The position numbers and the translations under genes were made by a program. 64,000 nucleotides of DNA from Pediococcus pentosaceus (GTDB lineage Bacteria; Bacillota; Bacilli; Lactobacillales; Lactobacillaceae). Of the stretch, positions 8,557-17,296 are shown piece by piece (the first letter of the stretch is position 1; each line of letters begins with the position of its first letter). The stretch lies in the NCBI RefSeq assembly GCF_001437285.1, contig NZ_JQBF01000001.1, positions 62,001 to 126,000 on the forward strand, written 5' to 3'. The notes beneath the pieces were generated by a model that searched no databases, had not been told where the DNA came from, and saw only the letters and a program-made list of their open reading frames with translations.

Positions 8557-9760
8557 AATAATTGAAAAAGTTGAAAATGCTCTACAAACTTTGAAAAATG
8601 GTGGTCTTATTATCATAACGGACGATGAAAATCGTGAAAGTGAAGGAGACATGGTGGGATTGGCCGAATATGTTACCCCAAAAGCAGTCAATACGATGGT
8701 TACCAATGCTCGAGGACTGTTGTGCGTACCGATGAGTGCGGAGATAGCTCAAAAATTGGGATTATCACCAATGGTTACTAATGCGGAAGATGCTTTTGGA
8801 ACGGCATTTACCATCAGTACCGATGCTAAAACCACTAAAACAGGGATTTCAGCTTTTGACCGCGCTAAAACCATTCAAAAGTTAGCGGATCCCCAAGCTA
8901 AATTTAGTGAATTTTATCATCCAGGGCATGTCTTTCCCCTAATTGCTGAAGAAGGTGGGGTGCTAGCAAGAGGTGGGCATACTGAAGCGGCAGTTGATCT
9001 GGCTAAGTTAGCTGGAGTTCGGCCAGTAGCCTACATTACGGAAGTTTTGAAAAAAGACGGCACAATGGCCCGTCGAAACACCCTTAAATCCTTGGCCGAA
9101 GGAATGCAAATGCCACTATTAACCATTGAAGAAATTAAAATATATCGTTATATGAAAGATGCTGGAATAGTTAAATCGGTTGCGAAAGTCCATCTACCTA
9201 CTAAATATGGGGAATTTGAGATGGAAGCTTTTGATACGGGGGCTGGGCAGGAACCAACTTTACTTTTAACTAAAGGAAATCTATCTGAAGTTCAACCCTT
9301 GTTACTTCGAATCCACTCCGAATGTTTAACTGGTGATATTTTTGGTTCCAAGCGATGTGATTGTGGTGAGCAATTAGAACGTTCCTTAAAGGAAATCCAA
9401 AGCCGTGGAAGAGGAGCTTTGTTGTATTTACGCCAAGAGGGTAGAGGAATTGGTCTTGCTAATAAATTAAAGGCTTATGAACTTCAAGAGCAAGGGATGG
9501 ATACAGTTGAAGCTAATCTGAAGTTAGGATTTCAAGCTGACGAACGGCATTATGGAGTAGCTGCTGCAATTCTAAGAAAAAAGGGAGTCACGAAAGTTAA
9601 TCTACTAACCAATAATCCTGACAAGATTAAACAATTAGAAACATTGGGAATCAAGGTAGAGGAGCGAGTGACAATCCAAATCCCAGCACATCCCGAAAAT
9701 CGAAGCTATTTAAAAGTTAAAAAAGAAAAAATGCATCATTTATTGAAAGGAATGGATTAA
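8546..9760 (+). CDS. ribBA: DHBP synthase / GTP cyclohydrolase II fusion
   Basis: Supplies both branch precursors of riboflavin. Residues 1-200 form 3,4-dihydroxy-2-butanone-4-phosphate synthase, with DDENRESEGDM for metal and substrate binding and HTEAAVDLAKLAG. Residues 205-404 form GTP cyclohydrolase II, with the zinc cysteines in SECLTGDIFGSKRCDCGEQ and the RQEGRGIGL loop. Length 404 matches the standard fusion. The start overlaps ribE and the end abuts ribH, consistent with one polycistronic message. Confidence 0.97.
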   Translation: MKNRIIEKVENALQTLKNGGLIIITDDENRESEGDMVGLAEYVTPKAVNTMVTNARGLLCVPMSAEIAQKLGLSPMVTNAEDAFGTAFTISTDAKTTKTGISAFDRAKTIQKLADPQAKFSEFYHPGHVFPLIAEEGGVLARGGHTEAAVDLAKLAGVRPVAYITEVLKKDGTMARRNTLKSLAEGMQMPLLTIEEIKIYRYMKDAGIVKSVAKVHLPTKYGEFEMEAFDTGAGQEPTLLLTKGNLSEVQPLLLRIHSECLTGDIFGSKRCDCGEQLERSLKEIQSRGRGALLYLRQEGRGIGLANKLKAYELQEQGMDTVEANLKLGFQADERHYGVAAAILRKKGVTKVNLLTNNPDKIKQLETLGIKVEERVTIQIPAHPENRSYLKVKKEKMHHLLKGMD

Positions 9761-10231
9761 ATGACAGAATATTTTGGTACTTTTAATGGAAGTAAACTTA
9801 AAATCGCGATTATAGTAGCGCGTTTTAATGATTTAGTGACAAAGCGTTTACTGGATGGGGCTTTTCAAACTTTAGCTCAAAATGGAGTTTCCAAGGAAGC
9901 TATCGATGTTTATTGGGTACCTGGAGCGTTTGAAATTCCACGCGTAGCTCAAAAAATAAGCCAGAAAGGTAATGTAGACGGAATAATTACTTTAGGAGCA
10001 GTCGTTCGAGGCGAAACATCGCATTACGAATCGGTTTGTTCAGGAGTAACAAGTGGAATCGCTCAAATAGCGTTAGAAGGAAAAGTACCGGTAATGTTTG
10101 GGGTGCTCATGACAGAAAATATGGAACAGGCTCTTAATCGAGCGGGTGGTAAAGCCGGAAATAAGGGTAGTGAATGTGCAACGGGGCTACTGGAAATGAT
10201 TGATATTGAGCAAACAATAGATAGGGAATAG
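9761..10231 (+). CDS. ribH: 6,7-dimethyl-8-ribityllumazine synthase
   Basis: Condenses the pyrimidine and butanone phosphate intermediates into lumazine and usually forms an icosahedral shell. The 156-residue sequence has VYWVPGAFEIP, the GAVVRGETSHYE active-site loop with the catalytic His, and VMFGVLM near the end. The ATG begins one base after the ribBA stop. With ribD, ribE and ribBA the pathway from GTP to riboflavin is complete, apart from the unspecific phosphatase step. No strong terminator is obvious after it. Confidence 0.97.
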   Translation: MTEYFGTFNGSKLKIAIIVARFNDLVTKRLLDGAFQTLAQNGVSKEAIDVYWVPGAFEIPRVAQKISQKGNVDGIITLGAVVRGETSHYESVCSGVTSGIAQIALEGKVPVMFGVLMTENMEQALNRAGGKAGNKGSECATGLLEMIDIEQTIDRE

Positions 10232-10349
10232 TGATACAAGGATTTAATGGTTGTTCAAAAAAGCGGTCTACGGAGGTTGAAACCAATATTTTTTTGAAAA
10301 ACTTTAGTCCTTTAGACCACGGTAAATTTAAATATGTAGTTTTTTCTTA

Positions 10350-10459
10350 AAATAGCGCTTTCAAAAACCGATAATAGGTATATACCAATTTTAATTTTTA
10401 TAAAATAAGCCCTATAAAGCGGATTATACCAATAATTTACGCTTGAAATAGCGTTTCCA
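10350..10459 (+). promoter_or_regulatory. Regulatory region of the GlcNAc-type PTS gene: two cre-like sites and a NagR/dre-like palindrome
   Basis: The 284-base gap after ribH holds no gene. AAATAGCGCTTTCA (10350-10363, 2 mismatches to the CcpA consensus) and AAATAGCGTTTCCA (10446-10459, 3 mismatches) resemble cre boxes. Between them is the palindrome GGTATATACC (10377-10386, followed by AATT) and a related half site TTATACCAAT (10424-10433), which resemble the operators of GntR/HutC-type NagR regulators. Binding is inferred. Confidence 0.5.
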
Positions 10460-10515
10460 CTAACATAGAATTGGATTATCGCATTTATTCAATATTCTAT
10501 TTGGAGGTATTATTC

Positions 10516-12495
10516 ATGAAAGCATATTTGCAACGCATGGGTCGTTCTTTACAACTTCCCGTAGCCGTTTTGCCTGCCGCCGCTTTGCTGGTTGGTATTG
10601 GTAACTGGTGGGCTTCTTACAGTAATGACGTAGTTGCTCATTTCTTACAAGCCGGTGGTAACGCTGTTTTAGGTCAACTACCGCTATTATTTGCCGTTGG
10701 TTTAGCCCTCGGGATGTCTGTCGATCAATCTGGGGCTGCTGCCCTCGCTGGGTTAGTTGCCTTTGAGCTACCGGTCAATGTATTAAAGCCTGAATCGGTT
10801 GCTACATTAATGAACATCAAACCTACAGCCGTTGATGCTTCGTTTGCTCAAATTGGAAATGTATTTATCGGTATTATCGCTGGTTTGATTGCTGCAGCAT
10901 TATACAATCGATTCCACGAAACAAAATTACCGATGGCTCTTTCCTTCTTTAGTGGTAAGCGTTTAGTACCAATTATGGCTGCCCTTGTTATGCTACTTGT
11001 CAGTGTAGTGTTACTATTTGTTTGGCCACCAGTTTACGGCGCTCTCGTTGCGTTTGCTAAGTTTATCTTGAACTTAGGCTGGGTTGGTGCTGGATTGTAC
11101 GGTTTCTTCAACCGTCTCCTTATCCCAACTGGTTTACATCAAGCTTTGAATTCCGTATTCTGGTTTGACGTGGCTGGGATTAATGATATTGGTAAATTCT
11201 TGGCTTCTCAAGGTACAAAGGGTGTTACAGGTATGTACCAAGCTGGATTCTTCCCAATCATGATGTTTGGACTTCCAGCCGGAGCTTACGCTATTTACAA
11301 AAATGCTCGTCCTGAAAACAAAGCAACTACAGCATCATTGATGTTAGCTGCTGCATTTGCTTCATTCTTCACCGGTGTTACAGAACCACTTGAATTCTCA
11401 TTTATGTTTGTTGCATGGCCTCTATACGTATTGCACGCAATCTTTACTGGTCTTTCACTCGCATTTGCGGCATTTATGCATTGGACAGCTGGTTTTGCAT
11501 TCAGTGCCGGTTTAGTTGATTATGTGCTTAGTTTGAAGAACCCGATCGCTAACCAACCATTATGGTTAATTGTTCAAGGCCTCGTAATGGCTGTAATTTA
11601 CTATTTTGGTTTCGATTTTGCGATTAAGAAATTCCATTTGATGACTCCAGGTCGCGAAGAATTAGCTGAGGACGATGATGTTGAAGAAGTTGCAACTAAT
11701 GATTCAGATGATAAGTATACTGTTCAAGCTAAAAAGATCTACGCTGCTTTAGGCGGTTCAGACAACTTACAAGTCGTGGACAACTGTACGACACGTCTTC
11801 GTCTTAAATTGAATGATACAGATAATATTAATGAAAATGCAATTAAACGCAGTGGTGCTGCTGGATTAAACAAGATTGATAAGAATAATCTACAAATTAT
11901 TATTGGTACTGAAGTTCAATTTGTTTCAGATGCACTTGCAAAATTAGAGAATGCTAAGGCCCCAATTTCTTCAGTGAAGACTGCGGATGAAACAGCTCCA
12001 ACAGAAGAAACGGTTGCTGATGGTATTAAACGGGATGTTACGGAAGAGTTCTATAGTGTTGCTAATGGACAATACATGGATATTGAGGAAGTTCCTGATG
12101 ACACGTTTGCTCAAAAGATGTTGGGTGACGGATATGCTATTAATCCTACTGATGGAACGATTACTGCTCCAGTTGATGGAACAATTACATCAGTATTCCC
12201 TACTAAACATGCAATTGGTTTCAAGACAGATGCTGGTTTAGAAATCCTTCTTCATATGGGAATCGACACTGTTGAATTAAATGGTGCTCCATTCGATGTT
12301 AAGGTAGAAGATGGACAAACGGTTAAACATGGTGACGTTGTAGCTAAAGTTGACTTAGACGCAATTAAAAATGCGGGTAAGCAGACACCAATGATCGTCA
12401 TCGTTACGAACATGGATGCAGTTCGGGTGATGAAGTTCAAAGGTAATGCATTAGTTACACCAGAATCCTTAGTTCTTAAAACAACTACTAAGTAA
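10516..12495 (+). CDS. PTS EIICBA permease, N-acetylglucosamine/glucose type
   Basis: Imports and phosphorylates a hexose, probably N-acetylglucosamine. The 659-residue protein has EIIC (about residues 1-375, with GRSLQLPVAVLPAAALL, LLIPTGLHQALNSVFWF, FFPIMMFGLPAGA and GVTEPLEFSFMF), EIIB (about 400-480, phosphocysteine in NCTTRLRLKL) and EIIA (about 525-655, phosphohistidine in LLHMGIDTVEL). The order C-B-A and the LIPTGLHQ region resemble NagE more than maltose or sucrose permeases, and the NagR-like palindrome upstream agrees; glucose cannot be excluded. ATG 10516 has GGAGG 8 bases upstream. A terminator follows, so it is monocistronic. Confidence 0.85.
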   Translation: MKAYLQRMGRSLQLPVAVLPAAALLVGIGNWWASYSNDVVAHFLQAGGNAVLGQLPLLFAVGLALGMSVDQSGAAALAGLVAFELPVNVLKPESVATLMNIKPTAVDASFAQIGNVFIGIIAGLIAAALYNRFHETKLPMALSFFSGKRLVPIMAALVMLLVSVVLLFVWPPVYGALVAFAKFILNLGWVGAGLYGFFNRLLIPTGLHQALNSVFWFDVAGINDIGKFLASQGTKGVTGMYQAGFFPIMMFGLPAGAYAIYKNARPENKATTASLMLAAAFASFFTGVTEPLEFSFMFVAWPLYVLHAIFTGLSLAFAAFMHWTAGFAFSAGLVDYVLSLKNPIANQPLWLIVQGLVMAVIYYFGFDFAIKKFHLMTPGREELAEDDDVEEVATNDSDDKYTVQAKKIYAALGGSDNLQVVDNCTTRLRLKLNDTDNINENAIKRSGAAGLNKIDKNNLQIIIGTEVQFVSDALAKLENAKAPISSVKTADETAPTEETVADGIKRDVTEEFYSVANGQYMDIEEVPDDTFAQKMLGDGYAINPTDGTITAPVDGTITSVFPTKHAIGFKTDAGLEILLHMGIDTVELNGAPFDVKVEDGQTVKHGDVVAKVDLDAIKNAGKQTPMIVIVTNMDAVRVMKFKGNALVTPESLVLKTTTK

Positions 12496-12506
12496 AATAA
12501 GTGAAG

Positions 12507-12547
12507 CAAAATCCTCTAAATCAACTACAATTGATTTGGGGGATTTT
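12507..12547 (+). terminator. Intrinsic terminator
   Basis: AAAATCC-T-CTAAATCAA pairs with TTGATTT-GGGGGATTTT around a short loop and is followed by GTTTTCT. Confidence 0.75.
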
Positions 12548-12577
12548 GTTTTCTAATAAAATTGGAGGTAGGATAGC

Positions 12578-12925
12578 ATGGTTGAAAAAGTTGTAGTTAT
12601 CAATACGGGAATGGTTGGTATTTTACAGACGTCAAATGGGGCAGGACCCGTAGTGGAAGCGATGCTCGATTCGAGGTTGGTGAATAAACTAAAAAAGGCG
12701 CTCGTAAAGGTGGGAATTGTAGACGTGGATGTTGTTACTGGCGAAGTTGAAGAACTTTCAAAGTTTGCGTCAGATCCTAAAATATTAATTGCAATTAACA
12801 AACAGGTGTTGCAAACTAGCTCGCCTAAAATTGATCAAACGACAATTACGAACTTAGTCACTTATAGTAATGGTGAGGTTAGCGACCTTGTAACAAAAAT
12901 TGAGCAAAAAATTAAGTTAAATTGA
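12578..12925 (+). CDS. Hypothetical 115-residue protein
   Basis: I do not recognise the family. A GGAGG ribosome site lies 10 bases before the ATG, and terminators stand on both sides, so it looks like a genuine single-gene unit downstream of the GlcNAc-type PTS gene. The protein is soluble, without signal peptide or cysteine. It begins with a strand-like VEKVVVINTGMVGIL followed by a predicted helix, has a second strand pair around VGIVDVDVVTG, and ends in a charged helix. The alternation of strands and helices suggests a small alpha/beta fold. No catalytic motif is apparent. Confidence 0.6.
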   Translation: MVEKVVVINTGMVGILQTSNGAGPVVEAMLDSRLVNKLKKALVKVGIVDVDVVTGEVEELSKFASDPKILIAINKQVLQTSSPKIDQTTITNLVTYSNGEVSDLVTKIEQKIKLN

Positions 12926-12933
12926 AGTTAAAG

Positions 12934-12971
12934 AGAGCCTTACAAGTAGTTGCTTGTAAGGCTCTTTTTTC
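12934..12971. terminator. Intrinsic terminator
   Basis: AGAGCCTTACAAG pairs perfectly with CTTGTAAGGCTCT, followed by TTTTTT; it lies between convergent genes. Confidence 0.9.
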
Positions 12972-12987
12972 ATAAATCGTAAATAAA

Positions 12988-13461
12988 TTATTGTTGAACA
13001 ATACCAGCCTTGGATAGAATCTCAAGTGATTCCGTCATTAAAGGAACTAGGCGAGCACGGTCTTCTGAAGAAAGGGCACTAAGGGTTTTATCCAATCTAT
13101 TGGCAACCCGAAGAAATTGCTGCGCCATTAAATCACTACCTTCTTTGTCGGGGTAAACATTAACGTTACGCCGATTTTCCGTGTTGTGGACCCTTTTGAT
13201 CATGTGTAGATCTTCTAATTTGCTAACGCTCCGACTTAATTGTGGTTTAGAAATACCGACTCTTTTAGCCAATTCAGACATGGAGGTACCAGGATTACCT
13301 AAAATATCCATTAAAATCATAAAATTCAAAGGCGATATTTTAATAGTTTCATCGTTAAAATAGCTAAAAATAGTTTGAGCAAGTGTGCCGAATAATTGCG
13401 CTGTTACTTTGACGTTTTCTGGTAACTGATCCCATTCTGATTGGTAAGGTTTATTATCCAT
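12988..13461 (-). CDS. MarR family transcriptional regulator
   Basis: A 157-residue winged-helix regulator. The N-terminal dimer helix is followed by MSELAKRVGISKPQLSRSVSKLE (recognition helix) and the wing NTENRRNVNVY. ATG 13461 is preferred over GTG 13473 because the GTG lies inside the AGGAGGTG ribosome site. It is transcribed away from a MacB-type ABC exporter gene, and an inverted repeat sits exactly in that exporter's promoter, so it probably represses the transporter and perhaps itself. The ligand is unknown; such pairs usually answer to antimicrobial compounds. Confidence 0.9.
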   Translation of the reverse strand: MDNKPYQSEWDQLPENVKVTAQLFGTLAQTIFSYFNDETIKISPLNFMILMDILGNPGTSMSELAKRVGISKPQLSRSVSKLEDLHMIKRVHNTENRRNVNVYPDKEGSDLMAQQFLRVANRLDKTLSALSSEDRARLVPLMTESLEILSKAGIVQQ

Positions 13462-13531
13462 TGGGTAGTTCACCTCCTATAAATATTTATATAACGTTAT
13501 TATAGCATATTAATTTAACTTTGATTAATGA

Positions 13532-13559
13532 TTGACAATTGTTAACTATTGTCTATAAT
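13532..13559 (+). promoter_or_regulatory. Consensus promoter with overlapping MarR-type operator
   Basis: TTGACA (13532-13537) and TATAAT (13554-13559) are separated by 16 bases. A 20-base inverted repeat with arms GACAATTGTT / AACTATTGTC (13534-13553, one mismatch) fills the spacer, so bound protein would block RNA polymerase. Confidence 0.8.
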
Positions 13560-13592
13560 TAACATAACCAATTGAAAAAGGAAGTAGCGTAT

Positions 13593-15923
13593 ATGTTAGA
13601 GTTAAAACATCTAAAGAAATACTATAAGGTCGGTGAAACAACCACCAAAGCCCTTGATGACGTTTCAGTTTCTTTCCGTAATCAAGAATTTGTAGCAATC
13701 TTAGGACCTTCTGGTTCTGGTAAGACCACTATGCTGAATATGATAGGTGGTTTAGATCGCTATGATTCTGGTAATTTGGTTATTGAAGGGAAATCAACCG
13801 ACGACTTTAAAGATTCAGATTGGGATGCCTACCGCAATAACTCTGTAGGATTTATTTTCCAATCGTACAATATTATTGGTCATCTTTCGATTATTGATAA
13901 CGTCGAGATGGGGATGACTTTATCAGGCGTGAGTGGAGAAGAAAAGAAGCGTCGTGCTAAAGATGCTTTAATTCGAGTTGGTTTAGAGAAGCATATGAAC
14001 AAGCGACCTAATCAACTATCGGGTGGTCAGATGCAACGAGTAGCTATCGCCCGAGCCATTGCCAATGATCCAGAAATTCTGCTTGCTGATGAACCAACTG
14101 GAGCTCTTGATTCAGAGACTTCAGATGAAATCATGCAATTAATTAAAGAACTATCTAAAGAACGTCTGGTAGTAATGGTTACTCATAATCCAGAATTGGC
14201 TCGCCAATATGCTGACCGAATTATTGAATTTGCTGATGGTAAAATCCAAACAGATTCCAACCCTTATAATGGGCATGATGAAGTGACTAACTTTAAGCTT
14301 AAACATACTAAGATGAGTTATTGGACAGCTTTGAAACTTTCTTTTAAGAATATTATGACTAAAAAAGGTCGGACATTCTTGACGGTTTTTGCTTCCTCGA
14401 TTGGAATTATCAGTATTGCGATTGTTTTGGCCTTATCAAATGGTTTCCAGAAACAAATTGACCAAACCCAAAGTGATACGATGGCTTCTATGCCGGTTTC
14501 AATTGGGGCCGTTGCTTCAGATTCAAGTGCAGCAATGACGGATAGCCAAAACAGTACCTTCTCCAAACATAAGTATGTGGAAGCCGATTTGAGTAAATCG
14601 GATAAAGCCCAACACGTAAATAAAATAGATTCGAAGTACCTAGATTACGTCAAGAAAATGCCTAAAAAATACGCTAAAAATATTGCGGTTACTTACAGTA
14701 CCGGAATGAATTTAATTAGCCAAAAAGATGGTAAATGGCAAACGGTTAAGTTTAGTAATGCTGATCCCGATGCTAAGACAGTAGATACAAGTTCAATGAT
14801 GGCTTCTGTTACAGGTGTGGGAGGCTCAGTTTATCCCATTGATCGTGATGGAAATCAAAGCTTCTTAAAGAAGAATTACCACGTTTTATCTGGAAGTTAT
14901 CCAAAGAAGGCTACTGATGTTGTTTTAATTGCGGATCGCGATAATAAGATTAACATCTCAGCTTTAAAGAACTTTGGAATTACAGCTAAAACTAACCAAA
15001 AATTTGATTACAATCAATTGATCGGTAAAACGGCCAAATTGGTAACTAATAATACTTACTATAAAAAATTGCCAACTGGTAACTATGTTCCTAGTGATAA
15101 GTATGCATCAATGGCGAATGCTAAAGATACTAAAACGCTAAAAGTTGTCGGTATCTTACGGGTGAAATCTAAGAATAGCGATGGCTTATTATCTAACGGA
15201 ATCGCCTACAGTGATCAATTAACCAAATCCGTTTACGAAGATAATAAAGATTCTAATATTGTAAAAGCTCAAGCAGCTAGCAAAAAGAATATCATGACTG
15301 GTGAAACAATGGATGCTTCTACCAAAAACCAGATGCTAACGATGTTGGGTGGTAGTGAAACACCAAGTACTATCCAAATTTATCCAAGTAACTTTAAGAA
15401 GAAGGACCGGGTCTTAGACTACCTCGATAAATATAATGATGGCAAGAAAAAAGCGGATCAAATTGTATATACGGATATGGCCGGTAGTATTTCAAAACTG
15501 ACTGGTGGAATGATGGATGCCATTACGTACGTCTTGGTGGCTTTTGCAGGAATTTCGTTAGTTACATCAATGATTATGATTGCAATTATCACATACACAT
15601 CCGTAATTGAAAGAACTAAAGAAATCGGTGTATTGAAAGCTCTAGGAGCACGTAAGAAAGATATTACCCGTGTCTTTGATGCAGAGACGGCCATCTTAGG
15701 GATTGGATCAGGACTTTTCGGAATTGTGGTAGCTTGGTTATGTACTTTCCCAATTAATGTCGTACTGGAAAAGATGACTGGTTTAAGTGGAGTTTCTCAA
15801 TTAAATCCAGTTCATGCCATTCTCTTAGTCATAGTTAGTGCTGTGTTAACTATTTTAGGTGGGCATATTCCAGCTAGAATGGCTGCTAAAAAAGATGCAG
15901 CAATTGCTTTAAGAACTGAATAA
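13593..15923 (+). CDS. MacB-type ABC transporter, fused ATPase and FtsX permease
   Basis: A 776-residue exporter-like protein or mechanotransmission ABC protein. Residues 1-220 form the ATPase with Walker A GPSGSGKTT, signature LSGGQMQRVAIARA and Walker B ILLADEPTGALD. A first membrane segment lies near residue 260, followed by a large extracytoplasmic domain (about residues 285-640) and three C-terminal membrane segments with the FtsX-type ERTKEIGVLKALGARKKDI motif. ATG 13593 has AAGGAAG 8 bases upstream. It is divergent from a MarR regulator and controlled by the operator-promoter at 13532. The substrate is unknown; peptide antibiotic resistance is a common role for this type. Confidence 0.9.
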   Translation: MLELKHLKKYYKVGETTTKALDDVSVSFRNQEFVAILGPSGSGKTTMLNMIGGLDRYDSGNLVIEGKSTDDFKDSDWDAYRNNSVGFIFQSYNIIGHLSIIDNVEMGMTLSGVSGEEKKRRAKDALIRVGLEKHMNKRPNQLSGGQMQRVAIARAIANDPEILLADEPTGALDSETSDEIMQLIKELSKERLVVMVTHNPELARQYADRIIEFADGKIQTDSNPYNGHDEVTNFKLKHTKMSYWTALKLSFKNIMTKKGRTFLTVFASSIGIISIAIVLALSNGFQKQIDQTQSDTMASMPVSIGAVASDSSAAMTDSQNSTFSKHKYVEADLSKSDKAQHVNKIDSKYLDYVKKMPKKYAKNIAVTYSTGMNLISQKDGKWQTVKFSNADPDAKTVDTSSMMASVTGVGGSVYPIDRDGNQSFLKKNYHVLSGSYPKKATDVVLIADRDNKINISALKNFGITAKTNQKFDYNQLIGKTAKLVTNNTYYKKLPTGNYVPSDKYASMANAKDTKTLKVVGILRVKSKNSDGLLSNGIAYSDQLTKSVYEDNKDSNIVKAQAASKKNIMTGETMDASTKNQMLTMLGGSETPSTIQIYPSNFKKKDRVLDYLDKYNDGKKKADQIVYTDMAGSISKLTGGMMDAITYVLVAFAGISLVTSMIMIAIITYTSVIERTKEIGVLKALGARKKDITRVFDAETAILGIGSGLFGIVVAWLCTFPINVVLEKMTGLSGVSQLNPVHAILLVIVSAVLTILGGHIPARMAAKKDAAIALRTE

Positions 15924-15930
15924 CTTTAGT

Positions 15931-15971
15931 AAAAAAACGTTTCTTGAGAGTTTTCTCAAGAAACGTTTTTT
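15931..15971. terminator. Bidirectional intrinsic terminator
   Basis: AAAACGTTTCTTGAGA pairs with TCTCAAGAAACGTTTT with T-runs on both strands, between the convergent ABC and mscL genes. Confidence 0.93.
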
Positions 15972-15974
15972 AGG

Positions 15975-16397
15975 TTATTTAGTTGAATCTTCTTTGTTTT
16001 TTAAGTTGGAAAGTAATTCAGGATTATTTACTAATGCATCGCGAATTTCTTTAAGGTAAATTTCACTATTTTCGATTGCTTCAGCTTCATCGTCTTCTTG
16101 TTCTTCTTTCTTAGGAAGAAACTTGTTGACTAATTTAACCAAAATAAAGACAACAAATGCAATGATTAAGAAGTTAATGACAGCATTGATAAAACTACCA
16201 AACTTGAAAGTAGCTCCGGCTACCTTAAGTACCCAATCTGAAAAATCAATTCCGCCGATAAATAAACCAATTAAAGGATTAATTAAATAATTAACTAATG
16301 ATTTAACGATGGAAGTAAAAGCTCCACCAATAATAACACCGACAGCTAAATCAAGGACGTTTCCACGTGAAACAAATTCTTTAAATTCTTTAAGCAA
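15975..16397 (-). CDS. mscL: Large-conductance mechanosensitive channel
   Basis: Forms a homo-oligomeric pore that opens under membrane tension during hypo-osmotic shock. The sequence has the diagnostic KEFVSRGNVLDLAVGVIIGGAF first helix, a periplasmic loop, a second membrane segment near residues 70-95 and the charged cytoplasmic helix. No ATG is available. TTG 16397 has AGGAG with a 9-base gap and yields MLKEFKEF, which aligns with other MscL starts; TTG 16406 touches the AGGAG and is disfavoured. Length 140 residues. The 5' leader has an unusual tRNA-like hairpin. Confidence 0.95.
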   Translation of the reverse strand: MLKEFKEFVSRGNVLDLAVGVIIGGAFTSIVKSLVNYLINPLIGLFIGGIDFSDWVLKVAGATFKFGSFINAVINFLIIAFVVFILVKLVNKFLPKKEEQEDDEAEAIENSEIYLKEIRDALVNNPELLSNLKNKEDSTK

Positions 16398-16439
16398 ATC
16401 AACCAACTCCTAGTTTTTTTTAGAGATTAATTCTCTGAA

Positions 16440-16487
16440 TCCCTCCAACAGAATCGAACTGTTATCAAAACTTACCTAAGTGAGGGA
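16440..16487 (-). other. tRNA-like hairpin (T-arm plus acceptor pairing) in the mscL leader
   Basis: Read on the minus strand, AACAG-TTCGATT-CTGTT is a canonical T-arm (5 base pairs, 7-base loop with TTC and A58, G53-C61 pair). It is followed at once by GGAGGGA, which pairs with an upstream TCCCTCA (6 of 7). The D and anticodon arms are missing; only 17 bases link the two parts. It may be a decayed tRNA gene or a structured leader element of mscL. Confidence 0.4.
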
Positions 16488-16601
16488 ACTGTAATTTGAA
16501 ATAAGACCTTAACTTTACTTATGATATCATTTTTATTCACATTTAAAGTAGGCAAAATGCTCTTACAAATTTTGGTCAACCTTTAAAATGACTGAATTAA
16601 T

Positions 16602-16865
16602 TTAGGATTCCCGCCAACGATCTAGTCGTTGAAGTCGAGATGGATAACAAATTAACAAAAATATTTTTTTGAATATATTCATTTTTGATTGTTTAATTTC
16701 TTTAATCCCTTTCGCCTTGATGTCATCAATTGTAAGGGTAGGGTCAGTGAAAGCTCCATCTTGATAACATGAAATACAATAGTAATTTGATGAGTCACCG
16801 TTGGCTTTAGTGCCAGCATTTGTAGTAGTAAGTGGTCTTCCACAGCTTTGGCAAAATTTATTCAT
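16602..16865 (-). CDS. Small putative zinc-ribbon protein
   Basis: An 87-residue protein. The N-terminal CQSCGRPL and YYCISCYQDGAF give a CxxC...CxxC zinc ribbon of the 'putative zinc ribbon' family (PF12674-like), in which a TD/DPTLT segment and a basic tail follow. Function is unknown. GAGAGGTG precedes the ATG by 6 bases. The C-terminal 25 residues are basic with a short hydrophobic stretch (IFKKIFLLICYP), perhaps membrane-associated. It stands alone between mscL and the antiporter gene. Confidence 0.8.
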   Translation of the reverse strand: MNKFCQSCGRPLTTTNAGTKANGDSSNYYCISCYQDGAFTDPTLTIDDIKAKGIKEIKQSKMNIFKKIFLLICYPSRLQRLDRWRES

Positions 16866-17235
16866 TACTTACACCTCTCTTTTATAACATCCGATAACTT
16901 AATTAGTAACATCAACTTCCCACTGAAAAGTAGCTAAACCCGATTTTGTACAACCATAATTATATATTAATTACTTATGGTTAGCATTAAAAATAAATTA
17001 AATCTGAATGCAGATAAAAATAAGATTATCCCGTTGAATTTGAAATCAAATTTTTATAAAAATGTACCTAGAAAAAAGTTAATAGGGGATTATTTTATGA
17101 TAAATTATCATTTCTGAGTTACATTTTATAGCCATATGAAACATACGGGTATTAATCATGGGTTTGAATAGCACCTGCTAACATTCAAACTTAAAATGAA
17201 GTTCAAAATTTGTTTAAATTAATTTAATTGGAACT
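16866..17235. other. AT-rich intergenic stretch without a recognisable gene
   Basis: About 370 bases upstream of the zinc-ribbon gene on the minus strand. I see the ribosome site and AT-rich promoter-like sequence of that gene but no convincing frame, RNA or repeat. Confidence 0.5.
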
Positions 17236-17291
17236 AAAAAACACCTCCTAGGCGCTACTTATCAGTAAGTAACGCGCAGGAGGTGTTTTAA
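17236..17291 (-). terminator. Large intrinsic terminator of the antiporter gene
   Basis: AAAACACCTCCT pairs with AGGAGGTGTTTT, with an inner stem ACTTA/TAAGT; the minus strand runs on into TTTTTAG. Confidence 0.85.
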
Positions 17292-17296
17292 GAAAC

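Noticed and set aside
16404-16406. TTG 16406 as start of mscL
   Set aside because: It directly touches AGGAG, leaving no spacing; TTG 16397 aligns with the family.
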